Assembly: GCA_017631795.1 (NCBI GenBank)
Contig: JAGBSO010000046.1
Location: forward strand, 1-64,000
DNA: 64,000 nucleotides
Reading direction: 5' to 3'
From: Clostridia bacterium
Lineage (GTDB): Bacteria > Bacillota > Clostridia > Oscillospirales > Acutalibacteraceae
Part shown: piece after piece, positions 17,263-25,802 of the stretch
Position numbering within the stretch: the first letter of the stretch is position 1
Layout of the letters: each line of letters starts with the position of its first letter
Made by a program: the position numbers and the translations under genes
Notes under the pieces: model-generated
Seen by the model: the letters and a program-made list of their open reading frames with translations, nothing else
Databases searched by the model: none
What the model was told of the DNA's origin: nothing

Positions 17263-19053
17263 TTATTGTTTATACTTCTCTGCCTGAAGATTGAACATAT
17301 AGGCATACTTGCCGCCGAGAGCCATAAGCTCCTCATGTGTGCCGCTTTCAACAATTTCGCCTTTTTCCATCATATAGATTCTGTCGGCATGTCTTGTTGT
17401 TGAAAGTCTGTGTGAAATAAACACAACTGTCTTATCTGCGGCAGCTTCCGTCATCGACTGATTGAGCTCATATTCCGAAACGGGGTCAAGGTTTGCAGAA
17501 GGCTCATCAAGGATGACATAAGGACATTTTTTATAGAATGCTCTTGCGATGGCAACTTTCTGTTCTTCACCGCCCGAAAGACTCATACCGTCGTCGCTGA
17601 ATTCACGAAGAAGCACCGTTTTTGTACCGTCGGGCAACGGTTTTGAGAAACCTGCATCTTTCAGAGCATCAAGTACACCCTGCTCGTCATAATCAACTTC
17701 AAGGGCAACGTTTTCACCCATTGTTGCTCCGAAAATCTTGAAATCCTGAAAAACTGCTGCGAAACGGTTTCTGTGAGATGCCACTGTCTCGTCTTTTATA
17801 TTCCGTCCGCCGATGAGAATTTCACCGTCAGTCACATCGTAAAGACGCAGAAGAAGATTTGTAAGTGTTGTCTTTCCTGCTCCGTTATAACCGACAAGTG
17901 CGATTTTTTCACCGGGTTTCATTGTCATGTTTATATTTTTCAGAGTCGGAGCATCATTGCCGGGATAAGTAAAGCCGACATTTTTAAGCTCGATTGTTTC
18001 ACATTTTTCATTTGTTGCGGTATGTTCACCGTCTTTGATTTTAAAATCGGTTTTAAGGAATGTTCTGTATTTTTCAATCATCTTTGAACGCTCGGTAAAA
18101 CCTCTGAGCGAATAAACGGTAAGATACAGCACTGATGCGCTTATCTGAGCCGCACCGTTGAAAGTTGAAACAAAATCACTGGGGCTGAGTGCACCTTTTT
18201 CGATTGTCTGATAACCTATATAAGTTGTCAGTACAAGCATGAATCCGATTACCTGCACAACAACTGCCTGAAAGAAAAACCATCCGTCAATCTTACCGGC
18301 ATATTTTCTGTTATACTTTACGATTTCATCGGCACTTTCTTTGTATCGCTTAAAAAATATGCCTGTAATTGAGTGCATACGCATTTCTCCTGCAAATTCA
18401 GGCAGATAGAAAAGTCGTGAAAAATAGTTTGCTTTTCTGTATTTTTCAGTCATAATTTCTCTGCGTTTCATCTGCAGATTGCCTGTGTGCCTGCCCACGG
18501 GAAGGAATGAAAGCACAAAGACAAGAATTATCACAAGGCAAACGGGGTCAATTGACACCATGATTGCACCGATTGAAATGAATGAAATTATTTCTGCAAC
18601 ATAGCCTCTGATACTGGTGAGAATGAAACGGATATTGTCTGATGAAGTTTCGATTGCAAGGATAAAATCGCTGTAGAATGACGAATCATCATAACTTGCA
18701 AGGTCAAGCGAAATTGCTTTTTCATAAAGTTTTGAGTGAATGCCCAGATAGAGTTTTTCTCTTGCCCTGTGTGCAAAAAGCTCGAAAAACAGCGCATTCA
18801 CAACATTTTCGGTTATAATCACGGCAACCATGATTGCAAGTGCTGTCAGCACATGCTTCACACCGTCAGGCTGACCGATTTCGTCAATGATATACTTGAT
18901 ACCGATGACGGAAATGAGTTTATTGGGAAGTGTTGTGAGAAGTTCAACAACGATTTCACCGATAACAAGCCCCGGAGAGATTTTAAACATCATTTTCAGA
19001 ATAAAAAAGATGTTGCTGACAATTGAATGGATATTTTTTGTCTTTTTACTCAT
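17263..19053 (-). CDS. ABC exporter half-transporter, second member of pair 2
   Basis: This 596 aa protein has an ABC transmembrane domain (about 20-300) and an ATPase (about 340-590). The ATPase has VALVGYNGAGKTT (Walker A), LSGGEEQKVAIAR (signature), VILDEPSANLDP (Walker B and catalytic Glu) and FISHRLS (H-loop). Start MSKKTKN at 19053 has GAGGAGGG upstream and overlaps the end of the preceding ABC gene by 8 nt, so the two are translationally coupled and probably form a heterodimer. It is paralogous to the product of 20918-22720; both end LQAEKYKQ. Substrate unknown, probably a peptide or small molecule. Confidence 0.9.
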   Translation of the reverse strand: MSKKTKNIHSIVSNIFFILKMMFKISPGLVIGEIVVELLTTLPNKLISVIGIKYIIDEIGQPDGVKHVLTALAIMVAVIITENVVNALFFELFAHRAREKLYLGIHSKLYEKAISLDLASYDDSSFYSDFILAIETSSDNIRFILTSIRGYVAEIISFISIGAIMVSIDPVCLVIILVFVLSFLPVGRHTGNLQMKRREIMTEKYRKANYFSRLFYLPEFAGEMRMHSITGIFFKRYKESADEIVKYNRKYAGKIDGWFFFQAVVVQVIGFMLVLTTYIGYQTIEKGALSPSDFVSTFNGAAQISASVLYLTVYSLRGFTERSKMIEKYRTFLKTDFKIKDGEHTATNEKCETIELKNVGFTYPGNDAPTLKNINMTMKPGEKIALVGYNGAGKTTLTNLLLRLYDVTDGEILIGGRNIKDETVASHRNRFAAVFQDFKIFGATMGENVALEVDYDEQGVLDALKDAGFSKPLPDGTKTVLLREFSDDGMSLSGGEEQKVAIARAFYKKCPYVILDEPSANLDPVSEYELNQSMTEAAADKTVVFISHRLSTTRHADRIYMMEKGEIVESGTHEELMALGGKYAYMFNLQAEKYKQ

Positions 19054-20869
19054 CACATTCACCCTCCTCATCGTCTTTGTAATTTGATGCCTGCATGGTG
19101 AACATTTCTGCGTAAACACCGTTTTCAGCCATAAGCTCGGCATGACTGCCCGATTCGGCTACGGTGCCGTTTTCAAATACATAAATCTTGTCAGAAAGCA
19201 CCGCACTTGAAAGTCTGTGAGAGATGTAAATAACCATTTTGCCCACTGTTTCATCAATAAGGCTTTCGTACATTTTATACTCCGCAATGGGATCGAGTGC
19301 TGATGAAGGCTCATCAAGAACAGCAAGATCAAAGGGATGCGCAAACATTCTTGCAGCTGCGACTTTCTGCTGTTCACCGCCCGAAAGACCTGTTCCGTTA
19401 TCGTCAAATTCCTTTGTAAGAACAGTATCCGCACCTTTTTCAAGAGTGCTGATTTTTTCATAAGCTCCGCTTTTCCTGAGAGCAGTTTCAACATGTTTTC
19501 TGTCTGCGTCATTTTCAGCTTCACGGCAGAGAACATTTTCATTGACAGAAAGCGCAAAGACTTTATAATCCTGAAAAACCGTGCCGATTTTTTTTCTGAG
19601 AGTATCGGCTTCATATTCTTTGACATTGATTCCGTTATAAAGAATTTCACCGTCGTCAACATCATAGAATCTGAGCAGGAGTTTGACAAAAGTTGATTTT
19701 CCCGCACCGTTTTTGCCGACGATTGCAACGGTTTCATCTTTATTGATTACGAATGACACATTTTTAAGCGTGGGCTTTTCAGCTCCCGGATATGTGAATG
19801 TAACATTTCTGAATTCAATGCTTTCAATTTTTTCTGCCTTTTTTGTTCCGTCTTTAATCCTGTTTTCATAGGCAAAAAACTCTCTGAGATTTCCGAAATA
19901 AAGAGAGCATCGCTGAATTTCCGAAATACATTTACCTGCGCTTTCAATGATGGTTTTAAGGCTGGTGACAGCGCTTATAAGCACGGCAAACTGTGCAACG
20001 GAAATTGTTTTTGCAACAGCAAAACCGTAAACACCGTAAATGAGTGTACCCGCAATCGGCAGAATTTCAGTGAGTATTCCGCCGAGCACATCAAGAAGAC
20101 CTGTTTTCCATCCGTATTTTTTAATTATTGCACAATTGCTTTCAACGGCATTGACAAATCTTGTCTTCATGACATTGTAGATGCCTGAAGTACGCATATC
20201 CTTTGAAAAATCCTTAAGGAAAACAACTCGCTGCACATAGTCTTTTTTACGGTTGTTTGAAGTCATTTCCTTGTCTTTTCTGTATTCAAGTTTATTTCTG
20301 AATGACTGTGAAAAGACATAAGGCACCATGCCGAGAAGAAATGCAAGAATAATCGGGTCAACCGAGCAGATGTATGAAACAAGACCGACTGCAGTTATTG
20401 CAAATGAAACCATCTGACCCGTCATCCATGAAAATTCGGCAGACATTTCGTTATTTATAACATCTGTTGCCCTTTTGTAATTATCATAGAAATCCGGATT
20501 CTCGTAACATTCTACATCAACCTGACATGCCTTATGGAAAATCCGGTTATTGAGCAGTCTGTAGACTTTCTTATTTTCCGAACTTGCGATGAAGTCACCT
20601 GCACAATCAAGAAAATGCGCAACCAGACCGAAACCGCAGAAAGCCAGCAGAATCAGCATAAACTGACGGAATGTACCTCCGTCGGTTACGGTATTTATCA
20701 TCTTTTCAAGGAAGATGACATTTTTTATGTAACGTTCAAAAAACCAGTAACCCGTTATTGACAGCGTGTAACCGATAAGCAGAAACGGTGACGCCTGAGT
20801 TATGACCTTTGCCGCATAAAACGTGTTTTTTATAACGGCTGAACGGGATTTTTTTTCTTTAGTTTTCAT
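19046..20869 (-). CDS. ABC exporter half-transporter, first member of pair 2
   Basis: This 607 aa fused permease-ATPase starts at MKTKEKK (20869), with AAAGGA 5 nt upstream. It has VAIVGKNGAGKST, LSGGEQQKVAAAR, AVLDEPSSALDP and YISHRLSS, so all ATPase residues are intact. It is paralogous to 22704-24536 and paired by overlap with 17263-19053. It is separated from pair 1 by a 44 bp palindrome rather than a recognisable terminator, so all four genes may be one transcript. Confidence 0.9.
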   Translation of the reverse strand: MKTKEKKSRSAVIKNTFYAAKVITQASPFLLIGYTLSITGYWFFERYIKNVIFLEKMINTVTDGGTFRQFMLILLAFCGFGLVAHFLDCAGDFIASSENKKVYRLLNNRIFHKACQVDVECYENPDFYDNYKRATDVINNEMSAEFSWMTGQMVSFAITAVGLVSYICSVDPIILAFLLGMVPYVFSQSFRNKLEYRKDKEMTSNNRKKDYVQRVVFLKDFSKDMRTSGIYNVMKTRFVNAVESNCAIIKKYGWKTGLLDVLGGILTEILPIAGTLIYGVYGFAVAKTISVAQFAVLISAVTSLKTIIESAGKCISEIQRCSLYFGNLREFFAYENRIKDGTKKAEKIESIEFRNVTFTYPGAEKPTLKNVSFVINKDETVAIVGKNGAGKSTFVKLLLRFYDVDDGEILYNGINVKEYEADTLRKKIGTVFQDYKVFALSVNENVLCREAENDADRKHVETALRKSGAYEKISTLEKGADTVLTKEFDDNGTGLSGGEQQKVAAARMFAHPFDLAVLDEPSSALDPIAEYKMYESLIDETVGKMVIYISHRLSSAVLSDKIYVFENGTVAESGSHAELMAENGVYAEMFTMQASNYKDDEEGECDE

Positions 20870-20883
20870 AACAATCCTTTCTG

Positions 20884-20927
20884 TAAACAATAATTTAGTG
20901 GCGTAAAGCCACATAAATTATTGTTTA
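20884..20927. repeat. 44 bp palindrome between the two ABC gene pairs (minimal form of the TAAACAATAATTTA element)
   Basis: TAAACAATAATTTA (20884-20897) and TAAATTATTGTTTA (20914-20927) are perfect 14 bp inverted repeats. Between them GTGGC and GCCAC extend the stem around a 5 nt loop. The stop codon of the upstream ABC gene (20918-20920) lies inside the right arm. The same terminal sequence bounds the 199 bp element at 28800-28998. Confidence 0.85.
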
Positions 20928-22720
20928 TACTTTTCCGCTTGCAGTTTAAACATATAGGCATACTTCCCGTCAAGGGCCATAAGCTCTTCGTGTGTGCCCT
21001 GCTCAACAATTTCGCCTTTTTCGAGCATATAGATAACATCTGCCATGACTGTTGTGGAAAGTCTGTGTGAGATAAAAATAACAGTTTTATTGTCGGCAGC
21101 TCTTGCCATTGCTTCATTGAGTGCGTATTCACTCATCGGGTCAAGGTTTGCCGACGGCTCATCAAGAATCGCAAATGAACAGTTTTTATAGAATGTTCTT
21201 GCGATTGCCACTTTCTGAGCTTCACCGCCTGAAAGAGAAAGTCCGTCATCGTCGAATTCCCTGAGAAGCACTGTATCTGCGCCTTTTTTAAGCTCCTTGC
21301 CAAAACCGCTTTCGGCAAGTGCAGCAAAGACTTTTTCTTCATCATGATTATCACTCATCGCAACGTTTTCACCGACTGTTGCACCGAAAAGTGAAAAATC
21401 CTGAAATACTGCGGCAAAATTATTGTGATATGCCTTTGTATCCCACTCTTTTATGTTTCTTCCGCCGACAGTTATACTGCCTTCGGTGACATCGTAAAGT
21501 CTGAGAAGCAGATTTGTGAGCGTTGTTTTACCTGCACCGTTATAACCGACAAGTGCTATTTTCTGATAGGGTTTTATTTCAAGATTTATATTTTTAAGAG
21601 TAGGTTTGTCGTTACCGGGGTATGTGAAAGAAACATTTTCAAGTTTTATTGATTGGGGTTTTGCGAGAATTTCTGTATGTGTGCCGCCTTTGATTCTTTC
21701 GTCTGCACCCATGAATTTCTTGAATTTATTGACATAGAGGCTGTTTTCTCTGAAACCGATTGCAAACCATGAAGTCAGGAAAAACATTCTGTCACCGATA
21801 TTGATAGCACCGTTGAATGATGCGGCAAATTCACCCATATCCATTTCTCCGGCAACAATTGCCTTGTAGCCGAGATAAAGAGTAACACCGAGATAAAGCA
21901 GAAGTGTGAAAGGCACACTTTCGTGGCAGAAATAAAGTTTCCACTGTTTTTTAAGGAATGGTGTGATTGTGAAAAGACGGTCTTTTATATTCTGATGATA
22001 ACATCTCTGAGTCATTTCACCTGCAGGATTGAGTCTTATCTCCTTTGCATAATCCTGAAGATAGAAAACTCGCCAGAAATAGAGATTCTTTCTGTCAAGG
22101 GGTGTCATAGCTTCTGTCCTGTCGACATTGACTTTTGCAACAAGTCTGCCGAAAGGAAGCATTATGAGTATGCACACAACAACAAAGACAAGGCAACCGG
22201 GGTCGATTGAAGCGACGATACCTGTTATTGTGCTGATTGCGATTATGTTTGTGAAAAGTGTTGTTGAATCATGGACGATTGCTTCAATTCTTTCACCCAT
22301 TGTATTCATCGCAAGAACAAAATCATTGTAGAATTTTGGGTCATCATATGAAGCAAGGTCCATTCTTGATGCTTTTTCATAAATCTGTTCATAGAGTTTT
22401 TTGTTGAGTTTTTCTTTCTGCACGGGCAGAAGCACTTCATAGAAAAACGTATTTCCCAGATTGCCGATTATTACAAGCCCCGCAAAAATTCCGCAGGCAA
22501 TAAAAACCCTGTATACATCAGTGCCTGATGCGATTACGTCAATGATATATTTGAGCAACACGACGTTTGAAAGCACCCAGGGAATCTCTGTCATTGCATC
22601 AAAGAAAATGGTTCCGAAAATTATAAAAGGAGAATTCCTGAAAATGAATTTCAGCATAAACATGTAGTTTGTGAAATTTTCTCTTTTCTGCAGTAATTTT
22701 TCTTTACTGATTTTCTTCAT
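20918..22720 (-). CDS. ABC exporter half-transporter, second member of pair 1
   Basis: This 600 aa protein starts at MKKISKEK (22720). GAGGAG lies 10 nt upstream and its start overlaps the end of the preceding ABC gene by 17 nt. The membrane domain covers about 20-310. The ATPase carries VALVGYNGAGKTT, LSGGEAQKVAIAR, AILDEPSANLDP and FISHRLST. It is likely the heterodimer partner of 22704-24536. Its terminal codons and stop (AAACAATAA) are part of the palindrome at 20884-20927. Confidence 0.9.
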   Translation of the reverse strand: MKKISKEKLLQKRENFTNYMFMLKFIFRNSPFIIFGTIFFDAMTEIPWVLSNVVLLKYIIDVIASGTDVYRVFIACGIFAGLVIIGNLGNTFFYEVLLPVQKEKLNKKLYEQIYEKASRMDLASYDDPKFYNDFVLAMNTMGERIEAIVHDSTTLFTNIIAISTITGIVASIDPGCLVFVVVCILIMLPFGRLVAKVNVDRTEAMTPLDRKNLYFWRVFYLQDYAKEIRLNPAGEMTQRCYHQNIKDRLFTITPFLKKQWKLYFCHESVPFTLLLYLGVTLYLGYKAIVAGEMDMGEFAASFNGAINIGDRMFFLTSWFAIGFRENSLYVNKFKKFMGADERIKGGTHTEILAKPQSIKLENVSFTYPGNDKPTLKNINLEIKPYQKIALVGYNGAGKTTLTNLLLRLYDVTEGSITVGGRNIKEWDTKAYHNNFAAVFQDFSLFGATVGENVAMSDNHDEEKVFAALAESGFGKELKKGADTVLLREFDDDGLSLSGGEAQKVAIARTFYKNCSFAILDEPSANLDPMSEYALNEAMARAADNKTVIFISHRLSTTVMADVIYMLEKGEIVEQGTHEELMALDGKYAYMFKLQAEKYKQ

Positions 22721-24536
22721 CGGAATCACTCTCCTCTCTGTAACCTGATGCCTGAAGTGTGAACATTTCGCAGTATTCTCCGCCTTTTTCCATAAGCTCG
22801 GTATGAGTGCCTGTTTCGATGAGTCTGCCTTCACGGAAAACAAGGATTCTGTCTGCATTTGCTGCACTTGAAAGACGGTGCGAAATATAAAGCACGGTCT
22901 TGTCCTTTGTGCCTTCGGCAAGAGCATCGTACATCTTTGACTCTGCAACGGGGTCAAGAGCAGAAGACGGCTCGTCAAGGACTGCCACATCAAATTTCTT
23001 TGCGAAAAGTCTTGCAATTGCAAGTTTCTGTGTTTCACCGCCTGAAAGTGAAGCTCCTTCATCATCAAATTCTTTTGTAAGAAGAGTATTCACACCTTCG
23101 GGAAGTGTTGAGATTTTATTCATTACTCCGCTTTGTGTGAGAGCTTTTTCTGCAAGCGGAATATTATTTTCATCGGTTTCCTGCATCAGTACATTCTCCG
23201 CAACAGTCATTGCAAAGATGCGGTAATCCTGAAAAACGCTGGCAAAACGGTCTCTGTAAGAAATCAGATTGTACTCGCTGATGTTTTTTCCGTTATAGAG
23301 AATTTCACCCTCAGTGACATCATAAAGACGCATGAGAAGTTTTGAAAGTGTTGTCTTACCGGCACCGTTATGACCCACAACGGCAACTGTTTCACCCTTG
23401 TTGATTTTAAACGAAATGTTTTCAAGAGTTTTTTTATCTTTGCCGGGGTAAGTGAACGAAACATTGCGGAATTCGAGAGTTTCCATTTCTTCCGTATCAA
23501 TACCGCCGTCAACGATTTTCGGCTCATATGCAAGGAAGTCACGAAGGCTCTGCACCCACAGACAATGCTTCTGCTGCATTGTGAAATAACGCGCAAAGTT
23601 ATTGATTTTGTAACGGCATTGCAGAATAGCGGAAACCAGCACGGAGAAATCGGAAACGGGAAGATTCTCAAGTGCAACAAGACGGTAACAACCGTAACCG
23701 AAACCACCCGCAACGGGAATGACATCTCCGAAAAAGTCACTGAGAATTTCAAGCACTGCAACACGAAGACCGTATTTTTTTATAAGTCTGATATTGTTTG
23801 CAATTGCATTGCTGAAACGCTTTTTGAGAACGGTGAAGATATCTGTTGTCTTGATTTCCTTTGCAAAATCCTTGAGAAGAACAGTTCTTCTGACATAATC
23901 TTTCTGTCTTTCGTAAGGAGTTGTCTCTTTTTCTTTTCTGAATTCCTGTTTGTGTTTGAGAACTCTGAAAAATGTGACAAATACGGGACAGATGATGAAA
24001 AATATCATCACGGGGTCAATTGAAACAAGGTAAACAACCATGACTGCAAGACTGATGAGTGAACCGATGACCCATGATGTGCCGGCAACGATTCTCTTGA
24101 ATCCGCCTTTTTCAACAACCCATGTTGCACGGTTATATTTATCGAAAAATTCGGGATTTTCATAGCAACCGAGTTCAACCTGCTTCGCTTTGTTGAAAAT
24201 CATTTCGTTTATGTAACCTTCGCACTTGATTTCAAAGCGGATTTTTGAATAGAAATTCGTGAAATATCCCATCATATCGACAAAAACTTTGCCGATAACC
24301 ATGAGAACAATTTTTATGACAAGCTCTTTGAATGTGCCGTTACCTTCGATAACGGAAAGTGCTGTTTTTAGAAAGAAAACGCTGAAAACAAGGGAGTAAT
24401 AAACGTTTTCGATTATGTTTGAGATATAAAGACTCAGCATCGCAAGAGGTGCGCTTTTCATTCCGCATCTGAGAATGAACAACGTGTTTTTTATCACATG
24501 AGCCTTTTCTTTGGGCTCTTTTTTCGTCTTTTTCAT
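22704..24536 (-). CDS. ABC exporter half-transporter, first member of pair 1
   Basis: This 610 aa protein starts at MKKTKKEPKEK (24536), with AAAGGAG 5 nt upstream. It has six predicted membrane segments, then an ATPase with VAVVGHNGAGKTT, LSGGETQKLAIAR, AVLDEPSSALDP and YISHRLSS. It is the first full-size gene of the operon, preceded by a leader ORF and terminator. The duplicated pair structure (this gene with 20918-22720, then 19046-20869 with 17263-19053) suggests one ancestral heterodimer was duplicated as a unit. Confidence 0.9.
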   Translation of the reverse strand: MKKTKKEPKEKAHVIKNTLFILRCGMKSAPLAMLSLYISNIIENVYYSLVFSVFFLKTALSVIEGNGTFKELVIKIVLMVIGKVFVDMMGYFTNFYSKIRFEIKCEGYINEMIFNKAKQVELGCYENPEFFDKYNRATWVVEKGGFKRIVAGTSWVIGSLISLAVMVVYLVSIDPVMIFFIICPVFVTFFRVLKHKQEFRKEKETTPYERQKDYVRRTVLLKDFAKEIKTTDIFTVLKKRFSNAIANNIRLIKKYGLRVAVLEILSDFFGDVIPVAGGFGYGCYRLVALENLPVSDFSVLVSAILQCRYKINNFARYFTMQQKHCLWVQSLRDFLAYEPKIVDGGIDTEEMETLEFRNVSFTYPGKDKKTLENISFKINKGETVAVVGHNGAGKTTLSKLLMRLYDVTEGEILYNGKNISEYNLISYRDRFASVFQDYRIFAMTVAENVLMQETDENNIPLAEKALTQSGVMNKISTLPEGVNTLLTKEFDDEGASLSGGETQKLAIARLFAKKFDVAVLDEPSSALDPVAESKMYDALAEGTKDKTVLYISHRLSSAANADRILVFREGRLIETGTHTELMEKGGEYCEMFTLQASGYREESDSDEENQ

Positions 24537-24556
24537 TTTTTCTCCTTTTCTTACAA

Positions 24557-24583
24557 CAAAAAACCCCGGCACAAAGCCGAGGC
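24557..24583 (-). terminator. intrinsic terminator between the leader ORF and the ABC operon
   Basis: On the minus strand CCTCGGC-tttgt-GCCGGGG followed by TTTTTTG. It lies 20-45 bp before the first ABC gene and after the small ORF, so it should attenuate transcription of the ABC genes. Confidence 0.85.
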
Positions 24584-24599
24584 AGAAATATCCGGAAAT

Positions 24600-24662
24600 T
24601 TATGCAGAAACGGACAGAATGCTTTCAGCTTTGTTTGTTATTACAATCATCATATTAAACAT
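24600..24662 (-). CDS. 20-codon leader peptide ahead of the ABC exporter operon
   Basis: Encodes MFNMMIVITNKAESILSVSA. AAAGGGG lies 9 nt before the ATG at 24662, and a second in-frame ATG at 24671 would add three residues (MDL). It sits between a consensus promoter and a terminator, so its mRNA must be made at higher levels than that of the ABC genes. Two roles fit: a leader peptide whose translation controls read-through into the exporter genes, or a short secreted peptide exported by them. Too short for homology calls by eye. Confidence 0.5.
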   Translation of the reverse strand: MFNMMIVITNKAESILSVSA

Positions 24663-24707
24663 TAAGTCCATCCCCTTTCATATAGATTTAATTTTCATAA
24701 CGGATTG

Positions 24708-24736
24708 AGTATATCACAGCAAAAAAAGCTTGTCAA
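24708..24736 (-). promoter_or_regulatory. consensus promoter of the leader ORF and ABC operon
   Basis: TTGACA (24731-24736), 17 bp spacer, TATACT (24708-24713). Confidence 0.85.
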
Positions 24737-24973
24737 GAAAATATTTCCTGATTGTCTTTTTATTGATAGTGCATACAGCAGGTTATAAGGTATTTTCTTT
24801 AATAAACATACAGATCGGAAAAAACTTGACTTTGTTTGTGATGGTCACTTTTTGTCAAGTCAAAAAAAAGCATCAGAAAATTGTTTATTTCCCAATACAT
24901 TTTATAAACATTCTGTTTTATTAAAACAACAAACCACTAACTCCATTACGGAATCAGTGGTTTTATTATGTCT
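24737..24973. other. non-coding stretch with an inverted repeat and a terminator
   Basis: Contains an inverted repeat ACTTGAC...GTCAAGT (24824-24860) whose interior holds a smaller GTGA...TCAC repeat; it might be an operator. The terminator of the minus-strand gene at 24974 (AACCACT...AGTGGTT, about 24929-24966) follows. No gene seen. Confidence 0.5.
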
Positions 24974-25591
24974 TTATTTGTTTGTTTCGGTATATTTATA
25001 ACCGTTTCTTGCAATAGATGTCAGTTCTGAAAGATAATCAAGAATGGCTGCAAGTGCATAAAACGTTAATATTTCCATTACGCCTACGCCAAAGGTAATT
25101 AATACAGGGAAGATACTCTCTGTTCCAAAAGCAATTACAACACCTGAAATGACTGCAACAATGCCGATTATCCAAGCAACCACGCGAAGAATAGAAGCGA
25201 TTTTACTTCTGCCGTTATCAACCTTTTCGTCTTCACTTAGAGATGACCATTCGCTTTTCGGTTTTTCAAAGACAGGAATCCATTTTTTAATAATGCTATG
25301 AGATGTCTTATTCCGTTCTTTCTGTCTCTCTTGTTCTTCCTTTGCCTCAATCTCTTCCACTTGTTTTGCTTTGGAAAGAATAAGTGTATATTCTTCATCC
25401 GTTACCTGAATAGCAACTTCTTTGTAATATCGTTTCTCACCATTAACATAATCATATTTTGGATATTGCCAACTCTCTCGGTTATCGGGTGAATATTCTT
25501 TTTCTGTAAGATCTAATGCAATTAATGTCTTTTTTCTATTTTCTAAAATGATTTTATTTTGCTTTTCTATGTATTGCTCTACCTTGTTCAT
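24974..25591 (-). CDS. hypothetical membrane protein with charged N-terminal half
   Basis: This 205 aa protein is not a family I recognise. Residues 1-130 are hydrophilic and Glu/Lys-rich, with a probable coiled coil around 75-95 (KQVEEIEAKEEQERQKERNK). Two membrane helices follow (about 135-157 and 162-188). AAGGAAGGGG lies upstream of ATG 25591. Base composition and codon choice are AT-richer than glyS beside it, and it is monocistronic with its own terminator, so recent acquisition is possible. Confidence 0.7.
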   Translation of the reverse strand: MNKVEQYIEKQNKIILENRKKTLIALDLTEKEYSPDNRESWQYPKYDYVNGEKRYYKEVAIQVTDEEYTLILSKAKQVEEIEAKEEQERQKERNKTSHSIIKKWIPVFEKPKSEWSSLSEDEKVDNGRSKIASILRVVAWIIGIVAVISGVVIAFGTESIFPVLITFGVGVMEILTFYALAAILDYLSELTSIARNGYKYTETNK

Positions 25592-25739
25592 AACAAATGC
25601 CCCTTCCTTTATTGATAAATATTATAACACAAAACATTCAGATTTATCAATATAAATTCAGGAAATAAAAGCTTATTACTATTAATGTACTAAAAATTGA
25701 TGACTTACTAAAGCACTATATAATTTTATTATATATCTC

Positions 25740-25768
25740 TTGACAATTTATTGACAATGTTTTAGAAT
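25740..25768 (+). promoter_or_regulatory. promoter of glyS
   Basis: TTGACA (25740-25745), 17 bp spacer, TAGAAT (25763-25768). A second TTGACA at 25751 lacks a good -10. No T-box is visible in the short leader. Confidence 0.7.
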
Positions 25769-25802
25769 ATGTATTTGTATAGCTATGTGTGGAGGTAAAA
25801 TT

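Noticed and set aside
19159..19737. 192-codon minus-strand ORF inside an ABC gene
   Set aside because: Out-of-frame shadow of the ATPase domain on the same strand; the real frame has all Walker and signature motifs.
25740..25802. Glycine T-box or riboswitch before glyS
   Set aside because: The leader is under 40 nt after the -10 and lacks T-box motifs.
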